From Gammaproteobacteria bacterium (GTDB lineage: Bacteria > Pseudomonadota > Gammaproteobacteria > Pseudomonadales > Pseudohongiellaceae): a stretch of DNA of 64,000 nucleotides. Location: positions 17,721 to 81,720 of the forward strand of contig RFVC01000003.1 in NCBI GenBank assembly GCA_009922595.1, given 5' to 3'. A model generated the notes under the pieces. It had not been told where the DNA came from. It searched no databases and saw only the letters and a program-made list of their open reading frames with translations. Below, one piece after another: positions 36,425 through 47,317 of this stretch. A program made the position numbers and the translations under genes. The first letter of the stretch is position 1; each line of letters begins with the position of its first letter.

Positions 36425-37813
36425 ATGGATACAACCACCAAACAGGACATCATCCTCAGCGTCAGCGACCTGAACCGTGAAGCCAGGTATCTCCTGGAAG
36501 ACAATTTTCCTTCCGTCTTGGTTGAAGGAGAAATTTCCAACGTGGCTATGCCGGCATCCGGACATTGGTACCTGACGCTGAAAGATGAGTCTGCCCAGAT
36601 TCGCTGCGCCATGTTCCGCAACCAGAATATGCGGGTCAGGTTTAGGCCTGAAGATGGCATGAAAATACTGGTGAAGGGAAAAGTCAGCCTTTACGAGGGA
36701 CGGGGTGATTTCCAGCTTATCCTCGAGAAGATGGAGGAAAGAGGAGACGGCGTCCTTCTTCGTGCTTTTGAACAACTCAAGGACAAACTGTTCCGGGAAG
36801 GACTCTTTGAGGAAGCGTTGAAAAAGCCTTTACCGGACCTGCCGGCCCATATTGGTGTTATCACTTCTCCAACGGGAGCAGCAGTCAAAGACATTATCAG
36901 CACCTTGCGTCGACGCTTCCCATCAATACCCGTTACAGTGCTGCCGGTAACTGTCCAGGGTGAAACAGCTGCCGAGGAAATGATCCGGGCAATAAAACTT
37001 GCCAACGAGAAACAGGGGTGCCTCGGAGACATCGATGTACTGCTGATTGGTCGCGGTGGCGGCTCACTGGAGGACCTCTGGAGTTTTAACAGTGAAGCAC
37101 TCGCCCGCTGCATTGCAGACAGTAAATTACCGATCGTCAGTGCCGTTGGACATGAAGTGGATTTCACTATTGCCGATTTTGTTGCAGATGTCAGGGCAGC
37201 AACGCCTACAGCTGCTGCTGAAATACTCAGTCCGGACCAGAATGAAATGGCCGTCCTGTTCAAACGCTACGAACGCCAGATCACCGGCCTGGCCCTGGAT
37301 ACTATTCGCCAGAAAAAACAGTCACTGGCCTGGCTGCAAAAACAGCTCAAACATCCAGGAAGAAAACTCCAGGAACAGGCGCAATTACTCGACGATAACG
37401 AAGCAAGATTAAGAAGAGCTTTCAGGAATAATCTGATGGAACTGTACGGACGATTGCAGCGACTGCAATTTGGACTGCGGGAACAATCACCCAAGAGACT
37501 CATACATGAAAACAAATACGAACTAAAAAATTTCTACCAGAGACTATTATCTTCAATGCAGCAGACTCTTGATCATAACCAATACAACCTTTCCGATCTT
37601 GGACATGCGCTGAATACAGTGAGTCCTTTAAATACGTTGGGCCGCGGCTACTCCATCACCTACTCTGGCAAGGAAGTAGTGACCGATTACCAAACAATGA
37701 AGGCGGGTGATACAATCCGGACCCGGCTTTATAATGGTGAAATCACTAGTACCGTTCATCAAGCTACTGCCTTGGAGCCTTCCAATTCACCAGCCGGCAA
37801 GAAAAAGAAGTAA
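36425..37813 (+). CDS. xseA: Exodeoxyribonuclease VII large subunit
   Basis: About 462 residues (E. coli 456). With XseB it degrades single-stranded DNA in both directions. The N-terminal OB-fold (VLVEGEISNVAMPASGHWYL, about 27-46) is followed by the catalytic domain with ITSPTGAAVKDI, the LIGRGGGSLEDLWSFN motif and SAVGHEVDFTI, then coiled-coil helices and a C-terminal segment ending in a Lys tail. The ATG at 36425 (MDTTTKQDII) matches the family N terminus; the frame is open about 33 codons upstream without similarity. It is divergent from the small exported protein. xseA next to guaB is the conserved order. Confidence 0.93.
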   Translation: MDTTTKQDIILSVSDLNREARYLLEDNFPSVLVEGEISNVAMPASGHWYLTLKDESAQIRCAMFRNQNMRVRFRPEDGMKILVKGKVSLYEGRGDFQLILEKMEERGDGVLLRAFEQLKDKLFREGLFEEALKKPLPDLPAHIGVITSPTGAAVKDIISTLRRRFPSIPVTVLPVTVQGETAAEEMIRAIKLANEKQGCLGDIDVLLIGRGGGSLEDLWSFNSEALARCIADSKLPIVSAVGHEVDFTIADFVADVRAATPTAAAEILSPDQNEMAVLFKRYERQITGLALDTIRQKKQSLAWLQKQLKHPGRKLQEQAQLLDDNEARLRRAFRNNLMELYGRLQRLQFGLREQSPKRLIHENKYELKNFYQRLLSSMQQTLDHNQYNLSDLGHALNTVSPLNTLGRGYSITYSGKEVVTDYQTMKAGDTIRTRLYNGEITSTVHQATALEPSNSPAGKKKK

Positions 37814-37937
37814 AAACACAAGAACAGCACCGGCATTCCAACGCTTTTACTTTATTTTTCTCTAACATAAAGTTTATAAATTGATACAGCTCAACATGGC
37901 TGTGCAGTTATAGCAGTAGAAATAAGGTAGTAAGGTT

Positions 37938-38558
37938 ATGAGTGGAGAAGAAAAACATATCAAGGAAGTCCGCGGACTCAAGATATATAAAAAGAAGCAT
38001 AAAACTATCAAAAAGCTGCTGAAAGAGACCAGTGTACCGGAGATTCACGGCGACAAGGTCTGGTTTTCAAGCTACCTGATTATGGACTACCTAGAAGAGC
38101 ATCCACCAAAGAAAGGTTCCAGTATTCTCGAAATCGGATGCGGTTGGGGAATACTTGGCATCCATTGCGCCAAGTTATTTAACGCGGATGTGACAGGCGT
38201 GGATGCAGATGAGAATGTTTTTCCCTTCCTGAAAAAACATGCCAAGCTGAACAATGCCAAGGTTAAGTGCAAGGTCAGTCCATTTGAAAATTTAAAATCA
38301 AGCCTGCTCAAGAAGCAGGATATTATCCTTGGCGGCGACATCTGTTTCTGGCCGAAACTGAAAAAATCACTGTACAAGCTAATTCAGAATGCACTCGACA
38401 ATGGCGTCAAAAAAATCATTATCGCCGACCCAGGGCGTTCACCGTTTTTAAAACTGGCGAAGAAATGTAAAAAGGATTTCAATGCCGAACTGCTCGAAGT
38501 AGAACTTGAGGATCCGATAGAAGAAGATGGCTATCTTCTGATAATCAAAAACAAATAA
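37938..38558 (+). CDS. Class I SAM-dependent methyltransferase (lysine methyltransferase-like)
   Basis: A 206-residue cytosolic protein. The SAM-binding motif I is ILEIGCGWGILGIHCAKL (about 61-78), followed by the acidic loop VDADENVF and a post-motif DIILGGDICFW. The arrangement resembles the METTL/PrmA-like group (Pfam PF10294); a protein lysine or small-molecule substrate cannot be chosen. Very Lys-rich N terminus. It lies 6 bp upstream of ppk1, so the two genes should be co-transcribed. Confidence 0.82.
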   Translation: MSGEEKHIKEVRGLKIYKKKHKTIKKLLKETSVPEIHGDKVWFSSYLIMDYLEEHPPKKGSSILEIGCGWGILGIHCAKLFNADVTGVDADENVFPFLKKHAKLNNAKVKCKVSPFENLKSSLLKKQDIILGGDICFWPKLKKSLYKLIQNALDNGVKKIIIADPGRSPFLKLAKKCKKDFNAELLEVELEDPIEEDGYLLIIKNK

Positions 38559-38564
38559 AGTGTC

Positions 38565-40661
38565 ATGAACTCAATATTCCAGAAAAAGTCGGAAAAAGAA
38601 ATTGATATCGGGAGTCCTGAGAACTTTCTCAACAGGGAATTAAGCCTGCTCGAGTTCAATAAAAGGGTACTCGCCCAGGCAAGGGATAAATCCACGCCTT
38701 TGCTGGAGAGACTGTTCTTTCTCTGTATTGCCAGTCTCAACATGGATGAGTTTTTCGAAATCCGCGTAGCAGGCCTTAAGCAGCAGGTAGCATTTGGCTC
38801 ACTGCAGAGCGGGCCAGACAACATGACCCCCTCCGAGCAGCTGCAAAATATCAGCGACGCAGCCCATGAAATTGTCCAAGAACAATACCGGGTCATGAAC
38901 GAGGATGTCCTGCCAGCCCTTAAAAAAAAGGACATCCACTGTCTAGACAGAAATAACTGGAACCAGAAGCAGCAGGAATGGATCAAGGGCTACTTTAACC
39001 GGGAATTGCTCCCAATTCTCAGCCCGGTGGGACTCGATCCGGCCCATCCATTTCCTCAGGTACTGAACAAAAGCTTAAACTTCATTATCTCCCTGGAAGG
39101 CAAAGATGCCTTTGGCCGTAACTCAGGTATTGCCATTGTCCAGGCACCAAGAGCCCTGCCAAGACTGGTGCAGCTGCCGCAAACCTGCTCCAGCCACCAA
39201 TACGATTTTGTCTTTCTCTCTTCTATCATTCATCACCACGCCGACGATCTCTTTCCGGGAATGACCGTAACCGGGTGTTACCAGTTCAGAATTACCAGAA
39301 ACTCCGATTTGCTGGTAAGTGAAGAAGAAGTGGGTGACCTCATGCGCGCACTCGAGGGCAAGCTTCCCTCAAGGCGATTTGCCGAGGCCGTACGCCTGGA
39401 AGTGCCCGATAACTGCCCGCAGGAAATGATTGACTACTTGACGCACCAGTTTAACCTTCAGCAAAATGATGTTTACCAGGTTAATGGGCCTGTGAACCTG
39501 AACCGGCTAATGGCGATCTCACAGATTGTTGAACGGCCCGACCTGAAATATCCTCCCTTCACACCCGGCGTCCACAACCGTCTGATGAAAAATATGGATA
39601 TTTTCGAGGCGATTAAAAAAGGCGATATTCTGCTGCACCATCCCTTCCAGTCCTTCAATCCGATAATCGACTTTATTCGCCAGGCTGCTCTTGACTCCAA
39701 TGTGCTTGCTATCAAACAGACGCTTTACCGCACGGAAGATGATTCCAGTATCGTTGACGCCCTGATCAGGGCCGCACATGAAGGCAAGGAAGTTACCGTT
39801 GTAATCGAGCTCAGAGCACGCTTTGACGAAGAGGAAAACATAGAACTTGCCAATGAATTACAGGCAGCCGGTGCCCACGTATCCTATGGCGTTGTCGGGC
39901 ATAAGACACATGCCAAGATGAGCCTTGTAATCCGCCGCGAGGGACGCCATCTCAAACGCTATGTGCATCTTGGCACCGGAAACTACCATGCCGGTACGGC
40001 CCGTCTTTATACTGACTATGGCTTCCTCACAACGGACATGGCTATTACGGATGATGTGCAGAAAGTTTTCCAGCAGCTGACCGCGCTGGGTAAAGCCGGC
40101 AAGCGCAAGAAAATTCTCCAGGCACCGTTTACTTTTCACAGCGGCATGCTTGAGCTTATCGAGCGTGAAGCCAATGCTGCCCGAAATGGCAAACCCGCAC
40201 GCATCATAGCCAAGATGAATTCCCTGGTAGAGCCCACTATCATCGAGGCGCTTTATACGGCATCCCAGGCCGGCGTAAAGGTTGACCTGATTGTCCGGGG
40301 AATCTGCTGCCTGCGTCCCGGCATCAAGGGCATTTCAGAAAACATCCAGGTCAGATCAATTGTCGGCCGCTTCCTGGAGCACAGCCGCATTTTCTATTTT
40401 CATAATGAAGGGGACTACGAGATTTTCCTTTCTAGTGGAGACTGGATGGACAGAAACTTTTTCAGGCGCGTGGAAACCTGTTTTCCTGTAGAGGAAAAGC
40501 GGATGAAAAAGAAAGTTCTCAAGGAAGGCCTGCAGATTTATCTTTCTGACAACACCCAGTCATGGCAGCTGCAGTCTGACGGCAGTTACAAGCAAAACCC
40601 TCCGGGCAACGCAGCGCTGAAAAGCGCACAGTCCACGCTGCTTGAGCTGTATTCCTCGTAA
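38565..40661 (+). CDS. ppk1: Polyphosphate kinase 1
   Basis: A 698-residue enzyme (E. coli Ppk 688) that polymerises inorganic polyphosphate from ATP reversibly. It opens NFLNRELSLLEFNKRVLAQA, with N-terminal and head domains followed by two PLD-like catalytic domains. The phosphorylated His is in GHKTHAKMSLV (about 446-456), and a second His is in FYFHNEGDYE (about 606). It is encoded 6 bp after a methyltransferase gene and converges with the amidotransferase gene 23 bp away, with no clear terminator between. Polyphosphate storage fits an oligotrophic lifestyle. Confidence 0.96.
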   Translation: MNSIFQKKSEKEIDIGSPENFLNRELSLLEFNKRVLAQARDKSTPLLERLFFLCIASLNMDEFFEIRVAGLKQQVAFGSLQSGPDNMTPSEQLQNISDAAHEIVQEQYRVMNEDVLPALKKKDIHCLDRNNWNQKQQEWIKGYFNRELLPILSPVGLDPAHPFPQVLNKSLNFIISLEGKDAFGRNSGIAIVQAPRALPRLVQLPQTCSSHQYDFVFLSSIIHHHADDLFPGMTVTGCYQFRITRNSDLLVSEEEVGDLMRALEGKLPSRRFAEAVRLEVPDNCPQEMIDYLTHQFNLQQNDVYQVNGPVNLNRLMAISQIVERPDLKYPPFTPGVHNRLMKNMDIFEAIKKGDILLHHPFQSFNPIIDFIRQAALDSNVLAIKQTLYRTEDDSSIVDALIRAAHEGKEVTVVIELRARFDEEENIELANELQAAGAHVSYGVVGHKTHAKMSLVIRREGRHLKRYVHLGTGNYHAGTARLYTDYGFLTTDMAITDDVQKVFQQLTALGKAGKRKKILQAPFTFHSGMLELIEREANAARNGKPARIIAKMNSLVEPTIIEALYTASQAGVKVDLIVRGICCLRPGIKGISENIQVRSIVGRFLEHSRIFYFHNEGDYEIFLSSGDWMDRNFFRRVETCFPVEEKRMKKKVLKEGLQIYLSDNTQSWQLQSDGSYKQNPPGNAALKSAQSTLLELYSS

Positions 40662-40684
40662 TTGAGCCTGTTCAAGTCTGACGT

Positions 40685-41398
40685 TCAACTCAGCGCAAGC
40701 TGCATGAATCTTGAAAGAATGACTTCCGACTCTTTGGCAGGGATGACACTTGCTAGCAACGCGTCAGCATCAAGGCCCTCATTGCGAATGACCTCAAAAC
40801 GCTCCCGGATGTATCCAGTCATGATGTCCTCATCAAATTCCGGATGGAATTGAATTCCCCAGGCCCTGTCAGCAAAGCGCACTGCCTGATGGCGGTCAAA
40901 TTCATTGAACCCAAGAATCTCTGATCCAGTCGGCAGGTCTATTACCGACTGCATGTGGGTGACATGGATAGGAAATTCAGGTGACAAATTATGCATCAGT
41001 GGATCCCCTTCGGCAGCACTGTTCAATTGCAGCGTGGTAGTCCCGATCTCTCGACCCTGGGGATGCCAATCCACCCTGCCGCCAAGGGCCTGGGCCAGTA
41101 ACTGGTGGCCGAAACAGATGCCAAGTACCGGTTTGGGCTGGTCAATCGCATCGAGAAGATAGTGTTCGCTGGTGGTTATCCACTCCAGTTTTTCTGTCAC
41201 CATGGCAGGTGAACCTGTGACGATTACACCAGCTATATCTGCAACAGGCGGCAGCGGTTCATTGTTATGGACTGAAACTGTCTGAAAGTGATTCTCTGGA
41301 TACCCTGAAGTTTGTCTAATCCAGTCTTCGAAGTCGCCGCGCCGAGCAATAATGGAAGCCAGCGATTCGCCGGTTTTCAGGATCAGTACGGGCTTCAT
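40685..41398 (-). CDS. Class I glutamine amidotransferase (GuaA-glutaminase-like)
   Basis: A 237-residue stand-alone class I glutaminase with the nucleophile Cys in [16 protein letters not shown] (about 95) and the catalytic His-Glu in [12 protein letters not shown] (about 183). Such proteins (COG0518, annotated glutamine amidotransferase) act on unknown acceptors. Its start overlaps the der stop by 4 bp (ATGA), so it is translated coupled to der. It is not a guaA fragment: there is no ATP-pyrophosphatase domain and the sequence differs. Confidence 0.85.
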   Translation of the reverse strand: MKPVLILKTGESLASIIARRGDFEDWIRQTSGYPENHFQTVSVHNNEPLPPVADIAGVIVTGSPAMVTEKLEWITTSEHYLLDAIDQPKPVLGICFGHQLLAQALGGRVDWHPQGREIGTTTLQLNSAAEGDPLMHNLSPEFPIHVTHMQSVIDLPTGSEILGFNEFDRHQAVRFADRAWGIQFHPEFDEDIMTGYIRERFEVIRNEGLDADALLASVIPAKESEVILSRFMQLALS

Positions 41399-42867
41399 CG
41401 CGTTTTGGCTTTGCTTTTTTTACTACCCGCTTTGCCTGATTTCTTTTTGGCACCAGGCATGGCTTTACTCTTGCCCGATAACTCCCGGCTTTTCTGTATC
41501 CGGCGCTTGCGTGCCACCTGCCTGGCCGTCTGTTCTTTCTCGCCTTTAACAAAGGGGTTCTCATCACTGACTAGCTCAATACGCACCGGCGTACCTTCAA
41601 GATCGAGAAATTTGCGAAAGCCTTTTTCAAGGTAGCGCACATAAGAAGAAGGCAGCTTGTCAGTCTGTTTGCCGTGAATCACTATGATTGGAGGATTGCT
41701 ACCCCCCGGATGGGCATAACGCAACTTGATTCGTCTCGAGTTGATCATCGGAGGTGAGTGATCTGATGTCAGTCGCTCAAGCAGTTGGGTCAGTTTATTG
41801 GTGGCTAATTTCTTGCTAGCAGAAGCATAGGCTTTGTCGACTGACTTGTAGAGATCACCCACTCCTGTGCCGTGCAGGGCCGAAATGAAATGAATCTTAG
41901 CAAAATCAAGAAACACAAGGCGTCGCTGTATGGTTCTCTTGACCTCTTCCTTGGCATAGTCGTCCATGCCGTCCCACTTGTTTAGCGCCATGACAAGCGC
42001 CCTGCCCGATTCCAGCACATAGCCAAGCAGGTGCAAGTCCTGTTCAACAAGTCCTTCCCTGGCATCAACAAGCAGTATCACCACGTTGGCATCCCTTATC
42101 GCCTGCAGTGACTTTACTACTGAAAATTTCTCGATGCTTTCCCTGGTCTTGCCCCGCTTGCGAATACCGGCTGTATCTATCAAAGTGTAGGGTTTGCCCC
42201 GCCGTTCAAATGGGATATAGACGCTGTCACGCGTAGTACCAGGATGGTCGTAAACCACAACCCGCTCTTCACCCAGCAGCCGGTTAACCAGCGTGGACTT
42301 GCCCACGTTGGGCCGTCCAGCGACAGCAATCTTGATGCCCCTGTCTTCCTCTTCCTCGGCTATTTCAGCCGCCGTTTCCGGGAAGGGAGAAAGTACATTC
42401 TCCATCAGCCTGCTGACTCCTCTGCCGTGAGAGGCCGCGATGGCATAAACATGCTCACAACCGAGTTCATGAAATTCAGCCAGAGCAACATCCGGATCAA
42501 GCCCGTCTGTCTTGTTCACCACAAGAGAGAATGCCTTGCCATTTTTGCGAAGGTACTCGACCATTTGCTGGTCACCTGTCTGCAGGCCTTCTCTCGCATC
42601 TACCAGCAGCAAGGTGATATTGGCTTCCTCGATAGCCTGCAGGGACTGCTTGCTCATGCGCAAATCAATTCCTTCTTCCATGCCGGTAATGCCGCCGGTA
42701 TCAATCACGATAAAGTGCCGGTTTTCCGCATGTCCCTCCCCGTACTGCCGGTCCCGAGTCAGGCCTGCATAGTCTGCCACCAGGGCATCACGCGTCCGCG
42801 TAAGCCTGTTGAAGAGAGTCGATTTACCCACGTTTGGCCTACCCACCAGGGCAATTACGGGAGTCAT
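41395..42867 (-). CDS. der: Ribosome-assembly GTPase Der (EngA)
   Basis: A 490-residue GTPase with two G domains: first P-loop [12 protein letters not shown] (8-19), second [12 protein letters not shown] (about 189-200), with the G3 DTGG and DTAG and G4 NKTD and NKWD motifs, and a C-terminal KH-like domain. It acts in 50S subunit maturation. The tail is unusually basic (Lys-rich [13 protein letters not shown]). In the standard order rodZ-ispG-hisS-yfgM-bamB-der, with a 95-bp gap after bamB. It is followed by the coupled amidotransferase gene. Confidence 0.96.
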   Translation of the reverse strand: MTPVIALVGRPNVGKSTLFNRLTRTRDALVADYAGLTRDRQYGEGHAENRHFIVIDTGGITGMEEGIDLRMSKQSLQAIEEANITLLLVDAREGLQTGDQQMVEYLRKNGKAFSLVVNKTDGLDPDVALAEFHELGCEHVYAIAASHGRGVSRLMENVLSPFPETAAEIAEEEEDRGIKIAVAGRPNVGKSTLVNRLLGEERVVVYDHPGTTRDSVYIPFERRGKPYTLIDTAGIRKRGKTRESIEKFSVVKSLQAIRDANVVILLVDAREGLVEQDLHLLGYVLESGRALVMALNKWDGMDDYAKEEVKRTIQRRLVFLDFAKIHFISALHGTGVGDLYKSVDKAYASASKKLATNKLTQLLERLTSDHSPPMINSRRIKLRYAHPGGSNPPIIVIHGKQTDKLPSSYVRYLEKGFRKFLDLEGTPVRIELVSDENPFVKGEKEQTARQVARKRRIQKSRELSGKSKAMPGAKKKSGKAGSKKSKAKTR

Positions 42868-42962
42868 GCGTTAATCCTGAAAGTCTGCTTGTAAAAAGTA
42901 AGGACAGAGAATAAGCGGTATTGTAAACGACGCGCGGGCGAAACGCCTGCAGGGATACGATA

Positions 42963-44132
42963 CTATTGAACGGTTAATGCCGAAAGGTTGCCGCCATTGC
43001 CGTAAACATAGAGTGTGTTGCCGCGGGATTGGAGACTGGCCCTGATGCCATTTCTGTCTACGCGGGTTCTGCCGACAAAACGCCCATCAACCTGGGATAG
43101 CAGGTGGACATAGCCTTCAAAGTCGCCCACGGCGACATAGTTGCTAAAACTTTCGGGCGCCGTGACATTACGAAGATCAAGCTGTTCGTTACTCCAGACC
43201 AGATCATCCTGGCCAGTGCGGTAGGCTTTGACATGGCCACGCTCGTCGCTGATATAAATATTTCCAAACCCGGAGCTGGCGCCACTGGCGCTGGACTCCT
43301 GTACGCGCCACCTGGTCTGTCCAGTGACGACATCAATGGCTGCAAGGTATCCCTGGAAACTTGGCACAAGCAGCATGCCCTGGTCAGAAACGAACAGGTC
43401 ACCGTCAATATCAACCATACGGTCGATTTCCGAAGTCCCTGTCGGAATGGCAACCCTTTCTTCCCAGCGCAGGGTCCCATTATCCAGCGCCAGCGAGATC
43501 ACCGAGCCGTTACCAAAGGCGGCCAGCACAAAATTTTCAATAATCAGTGGAGAACTGGTGCCGCGAAGACTCAGCGCAGGAACAGTGCTTTCATAAATCC
43601 AAATCTGCTCCCCAGTTTCAGCATCATGGCCAGTTAACTTTCCGTCCACGGACTGGGCAACGACAATCCTGCCATTAGTAGCGGGTGCAGCGAGCACTTC
43701 ACTTGAAACTGTGGTCTGCCAGGCTACTTCACCGGTGGCGACATCTAGGGCGATCAAGCCTGAATTAATAGTGCCGACAAGTACAAGGTCTCCACCTACC
43801 CCAACGCCTCCGGTAATTTCAGCTTCCAGTCTTGCCCGCCAGACCGTACTCCCTGATTCTCGATTGATGGCATAAACATCCCCATTGCTGCTTGCAGCAT
43901 AGATGATGTCCCCGTCGATAGCCGGCTTGATGCGGTTATAGGTTTTACCCTGCCCCTTGCCAATATTGACACTCCACTGGAGGCGCAGCCTGACTTCTTC
44001 ATCAAAATTTACAAGGTCGGCCGGTTTTGCCTCATCCTTGTTCGATTGCCAGAAACTAAGTGGATTCCAGCCGCAGCCCGCCAGCAATAAAAGCAGGAAT
44101 GTAAGGGATACAAGTCGAAGCAGTTTAGCCAT
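42963..44132 (-). CDS. bamB: Outer-membrane assembly lipoprotein BamB
   Basis: A 389-residue lipoprotein. The signal peptide ends in the lipobox LAGC, giving lipidated C20, followed by an eight-bladed PQQ-like beta-propeller with repeated units such as ALDVATGEVAWQT and DAETGEQIWIYES. It is part of the BAM complex that inserts outer-membrane proteins, on the periplasmic side. The length matches E. coli BamB (392). It lies 22 bp downstream of the yfgM-like gene, so they are co-transcribed. Confidence 0.94.
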   Translation of the reverse strand: MAKLLRLVSLTFLLLLLAGCGWNPLSFWQSNKDEAKPADLVNFDEEVRLRLQWSVNIGKGQGKTYNRIKPAIDGDIIYAASSNGDVYAINRESGSTVWRARLEAEITGGVGVGGDLVLVGTINSGLIALDVATGEVAWQTTVSSEVLAAPATNGRIVVAQSVDGKLTGHDAETGEQIWIYESTVPALSLRGTSSPLIIENFVLAAFGNGSVISLALDNGTLRWEERVAIPTGTSEIDRMVDIDGDLFVSDQGMLLVPSFQGYLAAIDVVTGQTRWRVQESSASGASSGFGNIYISDERGHVKAYRTGQDDLVWSNEQLDLRNVTAPESFSNYVAVGDFEGYVHLLSQVDGRFVGRTRVDRNGIRASLQSRGNTLYVYGNGGNLSALTVQ

Positions 44133-44154
44133 TTAAAAAAGTACGCGGTCAGTT

Positions 44155-44823
44155 TCAGGAGCTGCCCAGTGCCCTCAGCTTTAGTTCGATCAGGCTGGCA
44201 TTAGCAGGCGCAAAGTCCAGTGCTCTCTCGTAGGCACTTCGGGATTGCTCTAACTGGCCAAGCTGCTTGTAAGCGTCACCTTGCGCTTCGGCAAAGCCGG
44301 CACCCAGCTCAAGCGGTTCAACGAACGTAAGCAGGTCTAGCGCCTGCTGGGATTCACCCTGGGCCAGCCTAACGCGGGCCAGACGCAGCCTGGCCGTTAA
44401 AAACAGCTCTTTTTCAGCCATTTGCATGAAACCGAGCTCAGGATTCTCAATTATCCAGTTTAACTCTGCTGCCGCCTGGTCATAGTTTTCCTGCGTGGCA
44501 TAGACACTTGCCATTAACAGGGCGCCGTAGCGGGCATAGATAGTGTCAGTATGATCGTTGCGCAATGAGTTGTAGTTGCTTTCGAGTTCAGACATGCCGG
44601 TTTCATCTAGGGTTGCAGAATGAAACAACGCCACCGACGGCAACATGTTCTCGTACAGGTCTGAAGCAGCCTCAGCCTTTTCAACCTGCGCACTCTGCCA
44701 CTGCCTGGACCCAAACAGTACAACCAGGACAATGACAACTGCGATTACCAGCGAATTGCCGTTTTCCGCCCACCAGCGCTTCAGCGCTTCGATTTGTTCT
44801 TCATCACTTTCGTAACTTGCCAA
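44155..44823 (-). CDS. yfgM: Inner-membrane TPR protein YfgM
   Basis: About 222 residues: a short cytosolic N terminus (ASYESDEEQIEALKRWWAEN), one TM helix (about 25-42), then a periplasmic domain with tetratricopeptide-like repeats. YfgM works with PpiD at the SecYEG translocon as an ancillary chaperone. The chosen start is TTG at 44823, because AGGAG lies 8 nt upstream and the protein then matches YfgM; reading further to ATG 44856 would cover the ribosome-binding site. 39 bp downstream of hisS, 22 bp upstream of bamB. Confidence 0.86.
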   Translation of the reverse strand: MASYESDEEQIEALKRWWAENGNSLVIAVVIVLVVLFGSRQWQSAQVEKAEAASDLYENMLPSVALFHSATLDETGMSELESNYNSLRNDHTDTIYARYGALLMASVYATQENYDQAAAELNWIIENPELGFMQMAEKELFLTARLRLARVRLAQGESQQALDLLTFVEPLELGAGFAEAQGDAYKQLGQLEQSRSAYERALDFAPANASLIELKLRALGSS

Positions 44824-44862
44824 AAGAGTATCTCCTGCTGGGAACGAGGTTCCCACTAACGG

Positions 44863-46140
44863 TTAATTTTTTAGGTTGGCTTTCAGCCAATCACATACAG
44901 ACGATGTGGCTATGCTGTCCGTCGCCCCGTCATCATCAAGTATCTTGGTCTTGATTTCTGCCTGCGCTTCATCGCCCTCCAGGATTAATGCACACCGGGC
45001 GCCGCTGGCAAAGGCTTTTTTGAGCTGGCTATTATATTTACCACCACCACAGTGGGTCAAAACCCTCAGCTCAGGCAGGTTCTGCCTGATCGCCCTCGCC
45101 AATAGCTGGGCCTGCTCCGTCACACCCGAACCAATGACGGCCAAATAAACATCCACGGTGTGGGCCGTTTCAGCCGGCAACCGGTCCAGTTCTTCAAGCA
45201 GCAGGATAAGGCGCTCCATGCCAAGCGCAAAGCCAACGCCCGGCGTATCAGTCCCACCGAGCTGTTTGGAAAGTCCGTCATACCGTCCGCCTGAGCAGAC
45301 CGCGGACTGGGCGCCAAGCTTGTCAGTAACCCATTCGAAAACCAGGCCATTGTAGTAATCCAGGCCGCGAACCAGGCGGGTGTTCACCTCAAAATCGATA
45401 CCGGCGGAAACCAGTATTTTTTGAATCGCGCTGAATGACTCTGCAGATTCAGTTGAGATGTAATCGGGCATCTGCGGGGCGTTGCGAAGAATCTCCTGGG
45501 TTTGAGGGCTTTTACTGTCCAGGATTCGCAGGACATTTTTATCCAGACGCCGCTGGCTATCCTCGTCCAGATCTTCCCTATGCACTTCCAGGTAATTTTT
45601 CAGGGCCTCGCTGAAACTGAGCCTGTCGTCCGCCGTGCCCAGGTTGTTAATTTGCAGTCTCACCACATCAATAATGTCGAGTCTCTGCCAAAGGTCATAA
45701 CAGAACATCAGGATCTCGGCCTCGATATCAACGCCGGGCATACCAAAAGCCTCGACACCCATCTGGTAAAACTGACGGTAACGTCCTTTTTGCGGCCTTT
45801 CATGGCGATACATCGGCCCCATGTACCAGAGCTTTTGTGTCTGGTTGTAAAGGAGGCCATGCTGTTCCGCCGCCCTGACACAGCTGGCAGTTCCTTCAGG
45901 CCTGAGGCTCAGACTGTCGCCGTTACGGTCTTCAAAGGTATACATCTCCTTCTCGACAATATCGGTGACTTCTCCAATGGAGCGTTTGAAGAGCTGAGTC
46001 TGCTCGAGCACAGGAAAGCGGATTTCTCGGTAGGCATAGGCGGCAAGAAGATCCCGCATGGTTTGCTCAAGATACTGCCAAGCGGGTGTCTGGTCCGGCA
46101 GCACATCGTTCATGCCGCGTATTGCCTGAATTTTAGCCAA
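44863..46140 (-). CDS. hisS: Histidyl-tRNA synthetase
   Basis: A 425-residue class II aminoacyl-tRNA synthetase (E. coli 424). It opens IQAIRGMNDVLP, with motif 2 YRHERPQKGRYRQFYQ and motif 3 GVGFALGMERLILLL, and the His-specific LVRGLDYYNGLVFEW. The C-terminal anticodon-binding domain follows. It lies 76 bp downstream of ispG and 39 bp upstream of yfgM in the conserved cluster. Confidence 0.97.
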   Translation of the reverse strand: MAKIQAIRGMNDVLPDQTPAWQYLEQTMRDLLAAYAYREIRFPVLEQTQLFKRSIGEVTDIVEKEMYTFEDRNGDSLSLRPEGTASCVRAAEQHGLLYNQTQKLWYMGPMYRHERPQKGRYRQFYQMGVEAFGMPGVDIEAEILMFCYDLWQRLDIIDVVRLQINNLGTADDRLSFSEALKNYLEVHREDLDEDSQRRLDKNVLRILDSKSPQTQEILRNAPQMPDYISTESAESFSAIQKILVSAGIDFEVNTRLVRGLDYYNGLVFEWVTDKLGAQSAVCSGGRYDGLSKQLGGTDTPGVGFALGMERLILLLEELDRLPAETAHTVDVYLAVIGSGVTEQAQLLARAIRQNLPELRVLTHCGGGKYNSQLKKAFASGARCALILEGDEAQAEIKTKILDDDGATDSIATSSVCDWLKANLKN

Positions 46141-46216
46141 AACTTTTTCCTGTACTACCCGCTAATTGAACGTGATCTAAATTTTATAATTATTAGTGCT
46201 TTAAAAGCGCTTTCGT

Positions 46217-47317
46217 CTAAAGGCCCTGTGCACTCTCTTCTTTTTCTTTCACTTTCTGGCGAATCATTGCCTCGAGTTCATCGACAAGATTCTCATTGCT
46301 GATTTTGTGGCTGGTCTTGCCGTTGATGTACGACATATTCACCGGCGAGGCACCGGTAAGCCCGATATCAGCTACTTTGGCCTCGCCTGGGCCATTCACA
46401 ATGCAGCCCACCACAGAAACATCGATAGGCGTGGTGATATCTTCAAGACGGTTTTCCAGCTCATTCACCGTGGCAATCACATCAAAATTCTGCCGTGAAC
46501 AGCTTGGGCAGGCGACAAGATTTACTCCTTTCTTTCTCAGCCTCAGGCTTTTCAGAATATCAAAACCTACCTTGATCTCCTCAACCGGGTCAGCGGCCAG
46601 GGAAATACGAATAGTGTCTCCAATCCCATCCATCAGCAGCAGACCGAGACCGACTGAGGATTTGACAGTGCCGCTGCGCAAGCCGCCGGCCTCTGTAATG
46701 CCGAGATGCAGAGGCTGCTCAATTTGCGGTGCCAGCTTTCGATAGGCTTCCACGGTCATAAACACCTCTGAAGCCTTCAGGCTGACTTTAAAATCCTTGA
46801 AGTCGTAGGAATCCAGAATGGCAATGTGGCGCATAGCGGATTCCACCATGGCGTCTGCATTTGGCTCCTTGTACTTGCGTAGCAGGTCCTTGCCAAGAGA
46901 ACCGGCATTAACGCCTATACGCATGGGCACATGCTTTTCCCTGGCCAACTCTACAACTGCCCTGACCCGGTCTTCCCGCCCAATGTTGCCGGGATTTATG
47001 CGCAGGCAGTCAACACCGTATTCAAGTACTTTAAGGGCAATTCGGTAATCAAAATGGATATCGGCAACCAGGGGCACAGTGGTCTGGGCTCGTATTACCT
47101 TGAAAGCCTCTGCAGCATCCATGGTGGGAACAGAGACCCTGACAATATCGGCGCCAACGGCTTCCAGGCTTCTAATCTGCCTGACTGTTGCTTCGACATC
47201 AGTGGTTTCGGTATTCGTCATGCTCTGCACGGCGATTGGGGCATCGCCGCCAACTGGTACATTGCCAACCATGATCTGGCGAGACTTTCTTCTCTTGATG
47301 GGGGATTCAGTTTTCAT
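46217..47317 (-). CDS. ispG: 4-hydroxy-3-methylbut-2-enyl-diphosphate synthase
   Basis: A 366-residue 4Fe-4S enzyme of the MEP pathway, making HMBPP from MEcPP. The cluster cysteines are in ACPSCSRQN and [10 protein letters not shown], with the TIM-barrel opening [20 protein letters not shown]. It supplies the IPP/DMAPP that the retinal operon uses, and the isc operon in this same window supplies its cluster. The start overlaps the rodZ stop by 4 bp. Confidence 0.96.
   Translation of the reverse strand: MKTESPIKRRKSRQIMVGNVPVGGDAPIAVQSMTNTETTDVEATVRQIRSLEAVGADIVRVSVPTMDAAEAFKVIRAQTTVPLVADIHFDYRIALKVLEYGVDCLRINPGNIGREDRVRAVVELAREKHVPMRIGVNAGSLGKDLLRKYKEPNADAMVESAMRHIAILDSYDFKDFKVSLKASEVFMTVEAYRKLAPQIEQPLHLGITEAGGLRSGTVKSSVGLGLLLMDGIGDTIRISLAADPVEEIKVGFDILKSLRLRKKGVNLVACPSCSRQNFDVIATVNELENRLEDITTPIDVSVVGCIVNGPGEAKVADIGLTGASPVNMSYINGKTSHKISNENLVDELEAMIRQKVKEKEESAQGL

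Noticed and set aside
40685..41398. Stand-alone amidotransferase as another guaA-derived fragment.
   Set aside because: It is a complete 237-residue glutaminase with its own intact catalytic residues, coupled to der, and differs from GuaA throughout.
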